From: an uncultured Victivallales bacterium
GTDB lineage: Bacteria; Verrucomicrobiota; Lentisphaeria; Victivallales; UBA1829
Assembly (NCBI GenBank): GCA_944390735.1
Contig: CALXRL010000091.1
Span: 1-54,673 of the forward strand
Length of the DNA stretch: 54,673 bases
Direction of reading: 5' to 3'
This document shows positions 26,828-34,570 of this stretch, in pieces (within the stretch, counting starts at the first letter, position 1; every line of letters begins with the position of its first letter). The notes below the pieces were generated by a model. That model searched no databases, was not told the DNA's origin, and saw only the letters and a program-made list of their open reading frames with translations. A program made the translations under genes and the position numbers.

Positions 26828-28096
26828 ATGGAAATCAGAAACGGAGAAATTTATCTTGGCGGCGTATCCGTCGAGGACCTTGCCGCCCGGTTCGGGACCC
26901 CCACCTATGTATACGACGAAGCGAAGATCCGCGCAAACTACCGAAGAGCGTATTCGACCTTCAAAAAATATTATCCCGATTTCGAGATGTTCTATGCGGT
27001 CAAATGCTGCAACAATCCGGCGATCGTGAATATTCTCCGGCAGGAGGGGGCCGGCGCGGACTGCGCCAGCGTCAACGAGATTCTCCTTGCCAAACAGGTC
27101 GGATTGTCCGGACGGAAAGTCATGTTCAGCGGAAATTTCCTTTCCGACGACGACATCCGGCAGGGACTGGAAAGCGGAGTGATTTTCAATCTGGATGACA
27201 TTTCCATCCTTCCGCGTCTTCTGAAATTCGGGCGTCCGGAGATGCTCTCCTTCCGCGTGAACCCCGGCTACGGCAAGAGCAATGTGGGCGATTTTGTGAC
27301 AAACGCGGGTCCCGGAGCAAAATTCGGCATCCATCCCGACAAGGTGATCGACGCCTACCGGATGGCGAAGGAGGCGGGAATCAAACGCTTCGGCGCGCAT
27401 ATGATGACCGGATCCTGCATCACCGATGCGGACTACTTCCCGTTTGTGACCGGACTGCTGATGGATATCATCGGGAAGGTGTCCAGAGAGCTTGGAATCA
27501 ACTTTGAATTCGTGGATCTCGGCGGCGGACTCGGAATTCCGTACAAGCCGGGAGAAGAGGGGCTGGATCTGGACCGCGCCGCCAGACTGACCGCTGAAAT
27601 GTTCCGCCGGAAGGCCGCCGAATACGGAATGAAGCCGCCTCAGCTGAAGCTGGAGCCCGCCCGTTACTTTGTCGGCGATGCGGGATGGCTGCTTGGAAGG
27701 GTGCATTCCATCAAGGAGTCCTATCGGAAGATCATCGGAACGGACATCGGAATGAATACGCTGGCGCGTCCCGCGATGTACGGATCCTATCATCACATCT
27801 ATGTCAACCGGAAGGAGGACTGCCCGCGGGAAACGCTGGGTCTCTGCGGCCAGCTCTGCGAAAATACGGACTTCTGGGTGAAGGAACGCGAGCTTCCCGC
27901 CAACATTGCGGAAGGGGATCTGATCGTGGTGGAAAACGCGGGCGCCTATGGTTTCGGCATGAGCTATCAGTATAACGGACGACTCAGACCGGCTGAAGTG
28001 CTGGTCAACGAGGGAACGGCGGAACTGATTCGCGACCGCGAGGTTTTCGAGGATATGGTCAGACACACGCACGTGCCGGAACGTCTTAAACAATAA
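26828..28096 (+). CDS. lysA: Diaminopimelate decarboxylase
   Basis: Predicted to convert meso-diaminopimelate to lysine with PLP. The PLP-binding Lys59 lies in FYAVKCCNN; the glycine-rich [10 protein letters not shown] binds the cofactor phosphate; and [10 protein letters not shown] near residue 340 supplies the active-site Cys of fold III decarboxylases. At 422 residues the length is normal. An alternative identity as another fold III decarboxylase (for example carboxynorspermidine) is less likely because of the GGGLGIPY and overall match. mreB follows after 25 bp, so the pair is probably one operon joining a cell-wall/lysine step to cell shape. Confidence 0.88.
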   Translation: MEIRNGEIYLGGVSVEDLAARFGTPTYVYDEAKIRANYRRAYSTFKKYYPDFEMFYAVKCCNNPAIVNILRQEGAGADCASVNEILLAKQVGLSGRKVMFSGNFLSDDDIRQGLESGVIFNLDDISILPRLLKFGRPEMLSFRVNPGYGKSNVGDFVTNAGPGAKFGIHPDKVIDAYRMAKEAGIKRFGAHMMTGSCITDADYFPFVTGLLMDIIGKVSRELGINFEFVDLGGGLGIPYKPGEEGLDLDRAARLTAEMFRRKAAEYGMKPPQLKLEPARYFVGDAGWLLGRVHSIKESYRKIIGTDIGMNTLARPAMYGSYHHIYVNRKEDCPRETLGLCGQLCENTDFWVKERELPANIAEGDLIVVENAGAYGFGMSYQYNGRLRPAEVLVNEGTAELIRDREVFEDMVRHTHVPERLKQ

Positions 28097-28121
28097 CCTA
28101 CCACAAGCGGAGAATGTCACG

Positions 28122-29174
28122 ATGCTTCGTCAAAAACTGGCAAGATTTTTATCAAGCGATATCGGAATCGATCTTGGGACGGCAAACTGTCTTGTCTATC
28201 TCAAGGACAGGGGCATCGTGCTCTCGGAGCCGTCCGTGGTGGCGATCAGCAAGGCGACGCATGAGGTGCTTGCCGTGGGCGATGACGCAAAGAAAATGCT
28301 CGGCAGAACTCCGGAAAACATCTGTGCCCTCCGGCCCATGAAATACGGCGTGATCGCCGATTTCGAAACGACGGAGGAGATGCTCCGTCATTTCATTCAG
28401 AAGGCGAAAACGAAACTTCCGCCGCGCAGTCGTCTGATCCGGCCGCGCGTGCTGATTGCGGTGCCTTCCGGAATTACGGAGGTGGAGACGCGCGCCGTCA
28501 AGGACAGCGCGGAACGGGCGGGCGCCGGAGACATCTTTCTGATCGAGGAGCCGATGGCTTCCGCAATCGGAGTCGGTCTTCCGGTTTCGGAGCCGACCGG
28601 AAGCATGATTGTCGACATCGGCGGCGGAACGACGGAGGTGGCGGTCATCTCTCTGGCTGGAATTGTCGAGGCGAAGAGCGTGCGGGTCGGCGGAGATGAA
28701 ATGGATGAAGCCATCGGACAGCATTTGAAACGGGTCTACAATTTGATTATCGGGGCAAGAACGGCGGAAGACATCAAAATCAAGATCGGCAGTGCCTATC
28801 CCAGTGACGATGACCGCGAAATCTTCCTGGAGGTGAAGGGAATTGACCTTGTTTCCCGCATGCCGAAGGCGATCAATGTGTCGTCGCACGAGATCCGGTC
28901 GGCGCTTCAGGAGCCGGTGACCAGCATTGTGGAGGCGGTCCGGAGCACGCTGGAGCGTTGTCCTCCGGAACTGGCGTCGGACCTGATCGACCGCGGCATC
29001 ATGCTTGCGGGCGGCGGCTCCCTGCTCCGCGGACTGGACCGGCTGATTTCCGAAGAGACGGGTCTGCCCGTGTTTGTGGCGGAAGATCCGTTGAAAGCCG
29101 TTGCCAACGGTACCGGAATTGTCCTTCAGGAAATGGACAACATGGCAAGGGCGATGTCCCTTTCCAAGAAGTAA
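28122..29174 (+). CDS. mreB: Rod shape-determining protein MreB
   Basis: A bacterial actin homologue that guides lateral cell-wall synthesis along the inner membrane. The 350 residues show the phosphate-1 motif [14 protein letters not shown], phosphate-2 [16 protein letters not shown] and adenosine motif [15 protein letters not shown]. The N-terminal [10 protein letters not shown] is a likely amphipathic membrane-binding stretch. GGAG nine bases upstream supports the start. No mreC or mreD follows; the next gene is an unrelated secreted repeat protein. Confidence 0.96.
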   Translation: MLRQKLARFLSSDIGIDLGTANCLVYLKDRGIVLSEPSVVAISKATHEVLAVGDDAKKMLGRTPENICALRPMKYGVIADFETTEEMLRHFIQKAKTKLPPRSRLIRPRVLIAVPSGITEVETRAVKDSAERAGAGDIFLIEEPMASAIGVGLPVSEPTGSMIVDIGGGTTEVAVISLAGIVEAKSVRVGGDEMDEAIGQHLKRVYNLIIGARTAEDIKIKIGSAYPSDDDREIFLEVKGIDLVSRMPKAINVSSHEIRSALQEPVTSIVEAVRSTLERCPPELASDLIDRGIMLAGGGSLLRGLDRLISEETGLPVFVAEDPLKAVANGTGIVLQEMDNMARAMSLSKK

Positions 29175-29276
29175 GCGGTTGTAAGAGGTTATAAGCGTTG
29201 GATGGGGTCCGGGGGATGCGTTTCCTGCGCATCCGGTCTCCGGTCCGAGATTTTCTTTCGGAAAGGACGGTGCGAA

Positions 29277-29708
29277 ATGAAATGTTTTCTTGTGTCTCTG
29301 ATTCTTGCCGGCGGGATTGTTCTTTTTGCCCAATCGACGACATACTACGGGAAGAACGGGAAAGTGACCGGTCGCGCCGTTACCAGAGGAAATACCACGA
29401 CGTATTACGACTCGACGGGGAGAAATACCGGGAGATCGGTGACTTCCGGAGGAAGAACAACGTATTACGATACCAGCGGAAAGGTGACCGGCCGCTCCTC
29501 CTCTTCCGGGAATACGACGACCTATTATGGTCCGACGGGGAAAGTTGTAGGTCGTGAAGTTCAGAATGCCGGAGGAAAGACCTATTACGGGAATCGGGGC
29601 AACACCGCGGGAAGATCCGTTACCAATTCCGGGGGGACCACCACCTATTATGGACCGAACGGGCGTATGACGGGACGATCCACGACAACAGGGAAAACGT
29701 CCCGGTAA
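29277..29708 (+). CDS. Secreted tandem-repeat protein (TYY...GR repeats)
   Basis: A 143-residue protein with a signal peptide (residues 1-18, ending in LFA), and a mature part made almost entirely of six repeats of about 20 residues with the pattern T-Y-Y-x3-G-(K/R)-x2-G-R-S. The repeats are rich in Thr, Ser, Gly and Tyr with no Cys, suggesting an extended beta-strand array outside the cytoplasm. Similar short secreted repeat proteins are known only as uncharacterised. Start chosen at 29277 where the signal peptide begins, with GGAAAGGACGG upstream. It lies 102 bp after mreB; whether it is in the same transcript is unclear. Confidence 0.75.
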   Translation: MKCFLVSLILAGGIVLFAQSTTYYGKNGKVTGRAVTRGNTTTYYDSTGRNTGRSVTSGGRTTYYDTSGKVTGRSSSSGNTTTYYGPTGKVVGREVQNAGGKTYYGNRGNTAGRSVTNSGGTTTYYGPNGRMTGRSTTTGKTSR

Positions 29709-29836
29709 GCAGAGGTTTTCCAGCTTTCTCTGAAGGGTTCCACCCGGATCCGCGCAGGGATTTCTTCCCGGTTCCGCTTGATTCGCAGAAGTTTGAAATG
29801 CGTGGACACTTTTCTTGTGATTTGATCGTCTGAGGA

Positions 29837-29881
29837 GAAAAAACGCCTGAAAAGGGGGATTGAAACTCCCCTCTTCAGGCG
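29837..29881 (-). terminator. Rho-independent terminator of the Gfo/Idh gene
   Basis: Outer 8-bp stem CGCCTGAA/TTCAGGCG with an inner GGGG/CCCC extension and one A-C mismatch, followed on the minus strand by six T. It lies 25 bp after the oxidoreductase stop. Confidence 0.85.
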
Positions 29882-29906
29882 GAATCGACTCGTTTGGATG
29901 ATGCTC

Positions 29907-30959
29907 TTAGAATTCGACGACCTGATTCGTCTCCGCCGATTGAAACACCGCTTCAATCAGTTTCATCGAACGCCGGAGCTGGTCATGGGTAACCACGATT
30001 TCCGCTTCCCCGTTCAGTGTCGCAATCACATTTTTATAGTATTCCGCCCAGTCGGATTTGACCTTTTCCACCGGATAAGTCTTCACGGTTCGTTCATTTC
30101 TCGGCGCCATGGTGCGCGTAATTCCGGCTCCGGCCTGAATGGGGGCGACATCATCCTCCCCGCGGTTGAAAATCTTGACGATCTCTCCTTCACAGGCCCA
30201 GTTGCGGATTACCGCGGAACCGCCGTCGCCGAACACATACCAGCGCGGCATTTCGATGTAGTTGCAGGTGCCGACCTCCACAATCCACTCGATTCCGCCT
30301 TCAAAACGGCAGAAGGCGGTGAACCCGTCGTCGCACTCGTCATTGGTGATATGGGTTTCGGTCGCCATGACGCTCAGAAGTTTGCGTTTTCCCATCATGG
30401 TGAGCATCTGGTCCAGAAGATGGACGCCCCAGTCAAGCACCATTCCGCCGCCGTGTTCTTTCTCTTCGCGCCATCCGGATGGAATTCCGCGCGATCCCTG
30501 GACTCGGGACTCAATGCGGAAAATCCGGCCGAGCTGATTCTCATCCACAAGTTTTTTCACGGTCAGATAGTCTTCGTCCCAGCGGCGGTTCTGATGGACC
30601 GTGAAGAGTTTTCCATATCGGTTTGCGGCCGCGATCATCTCCTCCAGTTCCGCGGAGTTCATCGCCACCGGTTTTTCGCAGATGACATTCTTGCCCGCTG
30701 CGAGGGCCGCAATGACGATTTCCTTGTGTACGTCGTTCGGCGTCGCCACGGTGACAAGTTCGATTCTCGGATCCGCCAGAAGCTCCTCCCGCGTCGGATA
30801 CGCATGAATTCCTCTGCTTTCCGCCAGCTTGTTGCGCTCCGGGTCGATATCATAGACGCCGATCAGTTCGATTCCATCCACGGTCTGCATTTTCTCGGAA
30901 TGAAAATTGCCCATTCCTCCGTAGCCGATTACGGCTCCGCCGATTTTTCTGTTGTTCAT
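29907..30959 (-). CDS. Gfo/Idh/MocA family oxidoreductase
   Basis: A 350-residue cytosolic NAD(P)-dependent oxidoreductase acting on a sugar, inositol or sugar acid. The N-terminal Rossmann fold has VIGYGGMGNFH near residue 10, and the EKPVAMN motif near residue 95 carries the catalytic Lys of the family. The C-terminal half (GGGMVLDWGVHLLD) is the substrate domain. The start at 30959 is set by AAGG about 10 bases upstream. It is divergent from a LacI regulator gene, so that regulator probably controls it. Substrate cannot be read. Confidence 0.88.
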   Translation of the reverse strand: MNNRKIGGAVIGYGGMGNFHSEKMQTVDGIELIGVYDIDPERNKLAESRGIHAYPTREELLADPRIELVTVATPNDVHKEIVIAALAAGKNVICEKPVAMNSAELEEMIAAANRYGKLFTVHQNRRWDEDYLTVKKLVDENQLGRIFRIESRVQGSRGIPSGWREEKEHGGGMVLDWGVHLLDQMLTMMGKRKLLSVMATETHITNDECDDGFTAFCRFEGGIEWIVEVGTCNYIEMPRWYVFGDGGSAVIRNWACEGEIVKIFNRGEDDVAPIQAGAGITRTMAPRNERTVKTYPVEKVKSDWAEYYKNVIATLNGEAEIVVTHDQLRRSMKLIEAVFQSAETNQVVEF

Positions 30960-31006
30960 TTTTTTGCAACCTTGCTTGTTTTGTAGGGGTTTTCCGTTCG
31001 GGAAAT

Positions 31007-31034
31007 AACATAATTTGGGAATGGGCGCTTTCAA
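31007..31034 (-). promoter_or_regulatory. Candidate promoter of the Gfo/Idh gene
   Basis: The minus strand has TTGAAA (31029-31034), a 16-bp spacer and TATGTT (31007-31012). The word TGAAAGCGC overlapping the -35 is a half-match to the palindromic LacI-family operator type TGAAAGCGCTTTCA. Confidence 0.4.
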
Positions 31035-31119
31035 GTCCGAAAGAGAGAAAAGTCTGCAAATTCGGTGTCCCGGTGTCATTGCGCCGGACGGATTTCTCCG
31101 CTTTTTTCCCGCGCGGGGA

Positions 31120-31147
31120 TTGCAATCTGCGGTTTTGAGAATACATT
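31120..31147 (+). promoter_or_regulatory. Promoter of the LacI regulator gene at 31198
   Basis: TTGCAA (31120-31125), a 16-bp spacer and TACATT (31142-31147), 50 bp before the start codon. Confidence 0.5.
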
Positions 31148-31197
31148 GATGGGAACAATCCTGAACCCGGTCGAGCCGGGGGCGGAGATCGGAGATT

Positions 31198-32202
31198 ATG
31201 GCCAGAAAACCGGGAAAAATCAGTATTTCCAGCATTGCAAGGGAGTTGAATCTTTCTCCCTCGACCGTTTCGCGGGTGATGAACAATCGGACCGGGGCGG
31301 GCGAGGAGACGCGCAGAAAAGTTCTGCAGCTCCTGAAAAAATACGACTTCAAAACCAATTATCCGCGACCGCGGAGCCGGAGAATTGCAATCGTTTCCGG
31401 TGTTTCCGAACTGTCCGAGTATACGGCGGGAGTGGTCAGCGGAATCTGCGCATACATTCACCGGAGCGATCTTTCCGTCTGCATGATTCAGTATGACGCC
31501 AACAACGGCGAATCTCTGCTTTCGACACTGCGCGATCAGCAGTGCGCCGGAGTGATTCTGCTGATTCCGGCCGTCTTCCGCGCACAGCTGCCGGAACTCT
31601 CCGCTTCAGGACTGCCCGTGATGCTGGTCGACGAAAGCGTCGATCTGCCGAATCTGGGCTATATCGACAACGACTCCTATACGGGTTCCTATCGGGCGGC
31701 GGAACATCTTCTTTCGCTCGGGCATCGCGCAATCGGGTATCTGAGCAGCGGGGGAACGCTGAATCATGCGCAGCGTTTTCAGGCCTACCGGGATGCCATG
31801 GAACGGAATGGAATCTCCGTTTCCCCGGCATGGTGTGTCGGATCCGGCAGCGGGATGGAGGGCGGTTTCCGATCGCTGGATGAGCTCCTCTCCGCCGCTC
31901 CCGAGATCACGGCACTCATGACAACCGATGATCCGATTGCCTGGGGGGCGCTGCGCGCCGCCGCCGAACGGGGACTGCGGATTCCGGAGGATCTCTCCAT
32001 CGTCGGATTCGACGACTATGCCGCGAGCGCCTACTGGAATCCTCCGCTGACCACGGTCCGGCATCCCATGTCGGAGGCGGGGCGTCTTGCCGCACAGGCG
32101 CTCGACCGCTATTTTTCCTCGAACGGAAAAGAGGCGCTGCCGAAACGGATTCTGGAGACCCGGCTGATTGTCCGGGAGTCCACGGGCGCTCCCCGCACAT
32201 GA
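31198..32202 (+). CDS. LacI family transcription regulator
   Basis: A 334-residue repressor type protein. The N-terminal HTH reads ISSIARELNLSPSTVSRVMN, followed by a hinge and a sugar-binding domain with RAAEHLLSLGHRAIGYLS and SIVGFDDYAASAYWNPPLTT, the C-terminal effector motif. GGAG lies just upstream of the ATG. It is divergent from the Gfo/Idh oxidoreductase gene, its likely target. Confidence 0.92.
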   Translation: MARKPGKISISSIARELNLSPSTVSRVMNNRTGAGEETRRKVLQLLKKYDFKTNYPRPRSRRIAIVSGVSELSEYTAGVVSGICAYIHRSDLSVCMIQYDANNGESLLSTLRDQQCAGVILLIPAVFRAQLPELSASGLPVMLVDESVDLPNLGYIDNDSYTGSYRAAEHLLSLGHRAIGYLSSGGTLNHAQRFQAYRDAMERNGISVSPAWCVGSGSGMEGGFRSLDELLSAAPEITALMTTDDPIAWGALRAAAERGLRIPEDLSIVGFDDYAASAYWNPPLTTVRHPMSEAGRLAAQALDRYFSSNGKEALPKRILETRLIVRESTGAPRT

Positions 32203-32227
32203 TTGCTCCGGATCTTCCCGCCGAATG

Positions 32228-32255
32228 TTGATTTTTCTCATCTCCGTGCTACATT
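32228..32255 (+). promoter_or_regulatory. Promoter of the dut operon
   Basis: TTGATT (32228-32233), a 16-bp spacer and TACATT (32250-32255), 36 bp before the dut start. Confidence 0.55.
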
Positions 32256-32290
32256 ATACGGCAGGAAAAAACAGGGAAAGAAACTGAAAA

Positions 32291-32731
32291 ATGAGCGTAC
32301 AGATAAAATTCAAAATGGCGGAGGGATGCGCGGATCTCGCTCCGGCAAAGGCGCATCCGGATGATGCCGCATTTGATCTCCGTTCCAGAATCGACGCTGT
32401 GGTGCAGCCGGGAAGGGCCGCGCTGATCCCGACCGGACTCTTCCTGGAGCTGCCGGAGGGATACGAGGCGCAGGTACGGCCCCGCAGCGGATTGGCACTG
32501 AAACACTGCATCACAGTGCTGAACAGTCCCGGAACGATCGACGCGGGATATCGCGGAGAGATCGCTTCCATTCTGTTCAACGCGGGGGAGACGCCGTTCG
32601 AGGTTCGCCGCGGAGACCGCATTTCCCAGATGGTGATTGCAGAACTGGCGGATGTCGCGCTGGAAGCGGCGGACACCCTCACCGAAACCGGCCGCGGGGA
32701 AGGCGGTTTCGGAAGCACCGGAAGAAACTAA
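32291..32731 (+). CDS. dut: dUTP diphosphatase
   Basis: Hydrolyses dUTP to dUMP, keeping uracil out of DNA. All five trimeric dUTPase motifs are present: DAAFDLRS, PRSGLA, GTIDAGYRGEI with the catalytic Asp, RGDRISQMVI and the C-terminal GRGEGGFGSTG that closes over the active site. At 146 residues it is of normal length. It is first in a three-gene operon with a UDP-sugar pyrophosphorylase 19 bp downstream. Confidence 0.96.
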   Translation: MSVQIKFKMAEGCADLAPAKAHPDDAAFDLRSRIDAVVQPGRAALIPTGLFLELPEGYEAQVRPRSGLALKHCITVLNSPGTIDAGYRGEIASILFNAGETPFEVRRGDRISQMVIAELADVALEAADTLTETGRGEGGFGSTGRN

Positions 32732-32750
32732 TTGCGAAGGAGATATCCGA

Positions 32751-34163
32751 ATGAATATTGAAGAGACACTCACGAAAAACAAACAGACGCACATTCTGGC
32801 GGCACTCAACGCTCTTTCCGGAGCGGAGCACGAAAAACTCAAAAAGCAGATTGAAGAGGTCAACTGGGATGAGATTTCCAAACTCATTCAGGAGTATGTC
32901 CTCCGGAAACCGGTGACGAAGATTCCGCCGGATCTTTCCCCTGCACCTTATTTTCCCCTTGTCCCGAAGGACGCGGAGCAGGCGGAACTCTACCGGAAGG
33001 CGTTTGACCGGGGAGTGGAGCTGATCCGGAACGGTAAGACCGCGGCTCTGACCGTCGCGGGCGGACAGGGAACCCGACTCGGTTTCGACGGACCGAAAGG
33101 AACCTATCCCATTACGCCAGTCCTGCACAAGTCGCTTTTCCAGTATTTCGCGGAGAGCCTTGCGCGTGTCGGCGAAAAATACGGCACCACGCTGCACTGG
33201 TTCATCATGACCAGCGAGCTGAACGACAAGGCGACACGCGACTTCTTCGCCGCTCACAACTGGTTCGGACTCCAGCCGGACACGATTCATTTCTTCACGC
33301 AGGGGTTCATGCCGGCGATTGATTATTCGGGCAAGGTCCTGATGTCGGCGAAGGACTCCATCGCCCTGACTCCGGACGGACACGGAGGAACGCTGCTGGC
33401 GCTCCGGAAATCGGGCTGCCTGGATCTGATGAAGAAACTCGGTGTGGAGTATATCTCCTATTTCCAGGTGGACAATCCGCTGGTTCCGGTCTCCAATCCG
33501 CTGATGCTCGGACTGCATGACCTGGAGCATTCGGAAATGAGCAGCATCATGCTTTCCAAAACCAACGCGCACGAGAAACTCGGAAACTTCTGCGTGACCG
33601 GCGGAAGACTCCAGATTATCGAATACAGCGACATGCCCGATGAGCTCGCGGAACGCACCACGAACGGCAAGCTTGATTTCATCGCCGGAAGTCCCGCGAT
33701 TCATGTAATCAGCGTGGATTTCATCGAGCGCCTCACCAACGGAGGACGTCTTGATCTTCCGTGGCACCGGGCCGACAAGAAGGTGGCGTATGTGAACGAC
33801 CGCGGCGAGACGGTCAAACCCGACGCTCCGAATGCGGTCAAACTGGAATGCTTTATTTTCGACGCTCTTCCGCTTGCCTCCCGGACGATCATTCTGGAGG
33901 CCGACCGCAAGGAATGTTTTGCTCCGACCAAGAACGCCACCGGCGTGGATTCCGCGGAGTCCTGCCGGGAAATGCTCTGCGCCCGTGATGCCCGACGCAT
34001 GGAACTTGCGGGAATCGCCATCCCGCGCAAGGCGGACGGATCGCCGGACTGCATTGTGGAACTCTCTCCGCGGAAGGTGTTCGACGACGCGGATGCCATT
34101 GCCTTTTTCAAAGCCAATCCGGCGAAATCTCCGGAACGGCACTCCAGCACGGCCTACGGATGA
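32751..34163 (+). CDS. UDP-sugar pyrophosphorylase (UDPGP family, UDP-N-acetylhexosamine/glucose type)
   Basis: A 470-residue cytosolic nucleotidyltransferase that makes a UDP-sugar from UTP and a sugar-1-phosphate. The signature LTVAGGQGTRLGFDGPKGTY near residue 100 and QVDNPLVPVSNP near residue 240 match eukaryote-like UDPGP/UAP enzymes, unlike the bacterial GlmU/GalU type. The precise sugar (N-acetylglucosamine or glucose) is undetermined. GAAGGAGA seven bases upstream fixes the start at 32751. The gene overlaps the next by ATGA. Confidence 0.85.
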   Translation: MNIEETLTKNKQTHILAALNALSGAEHEKLKKQIEEVNWDEISKLIQEYVLRKPVTKIPPDLSPAPYFPLVPKDAEQAELYRKAFDRGVELIRNGKTAALTVAGGQGTRLGFDGPKGTYPITPVLHKSLFQYFAESLARVGEKYGTTLHWFIMTSELNDKATRDFFAAHNWFGLQPDTIHFFTQGFMPAIDYSGKVLMSAKDSIALTPDGHGGTLLALRKSGCLDLMKKLGVEYISYFQVDNPLVPVSNPLMLGLHDLEHSEMSSIMLSKTNAHEKLGNFCVTGGRLQIIEYSDMPDELAERTTNGKLDFIAGSPAIHVISVDFIERLTNGGRLDLPWHRADKKVAYVNDRGETVKPDAPNAVKLECFIFDALPLASRTIILEADRKECFAPTKNATGVDSAESCREMLCARDARRMELAGIAIPRKADGSPDCIVELSPRKVFDDADAIAFFKANPAKSPERHSSTAYG

Positions 34164-34489
34164 ACACACTGCGGATTGTCAAACTGAACGCATGCGACAT
34201 TCTGCTGGATCCGAAGCACGCCGCGGACGTCATCGCGAAAGCCTGTCTCCGCGACGGAGTCGGCATGCGGCCGACCGGATGCTGTGATCCGGGCGGAGGG
34301 GTGGTCTATATTCCGCTGGCGGAATCGCAGGCGGGAGGGAACGTCGCGTATTATTTCGCCATGTTCCCCGACATGAGCGAAGACACGGTGGTGACGGAAT
34401 TGAACCTCCGGTACATGAACAACATGACGCTGGTGGGTTCCTTTCGCCTGGAGGACACGCTCTGGGGACTCTGGATGCGGGAGGCGTGA
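34160..34489 (+). CDS. Small conserved-looking protein coupled to the UDP-sugar gene, unknown
   Basis: A 109-residue soluble protein with no signal peptide. I recognise no family. It has a GCCDPGGGVVYIPL segment with paired Cys and many glycines near residues 38-55. Its start overlaps the pyrophosphorylase stop by ATGA, so translation depends on the upstream gene. A strong terminator follows, making it the last gene of the dut operon. Confidence 0.7.
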   Translation: MNTLRIVKLNACDILLDPKHAADVIAKACLRDGVGMRPTGCCDPGGGVVYIPLAESQAGGNVAYYFAMFPDMSEDTVVTELNLRYMNNMTLVGSFRLEDTLWGLWMREA

Positions 34490-34506
34490 AATTCCGCTTC
34501 CCGAAG

Positions 34507-34543
34507 CGGCGGGACAGGAAGCTGTCCCGCCGTTTTCTTTTTC
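34507..34543 (+). terminator. Rho-independent terminator of the dut operon
   Basis: A perfect 11-bp stem (CGGCGGGACAG/CTGTCCCGCCG) with a 4-nt GAAG loop, followed by TTTTCTTTTT on the plus strand. Confidence 0.92.
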
Positions 34544-34570
34544 TCCGGAGGATCTGCCGGAGAAAGCGGA

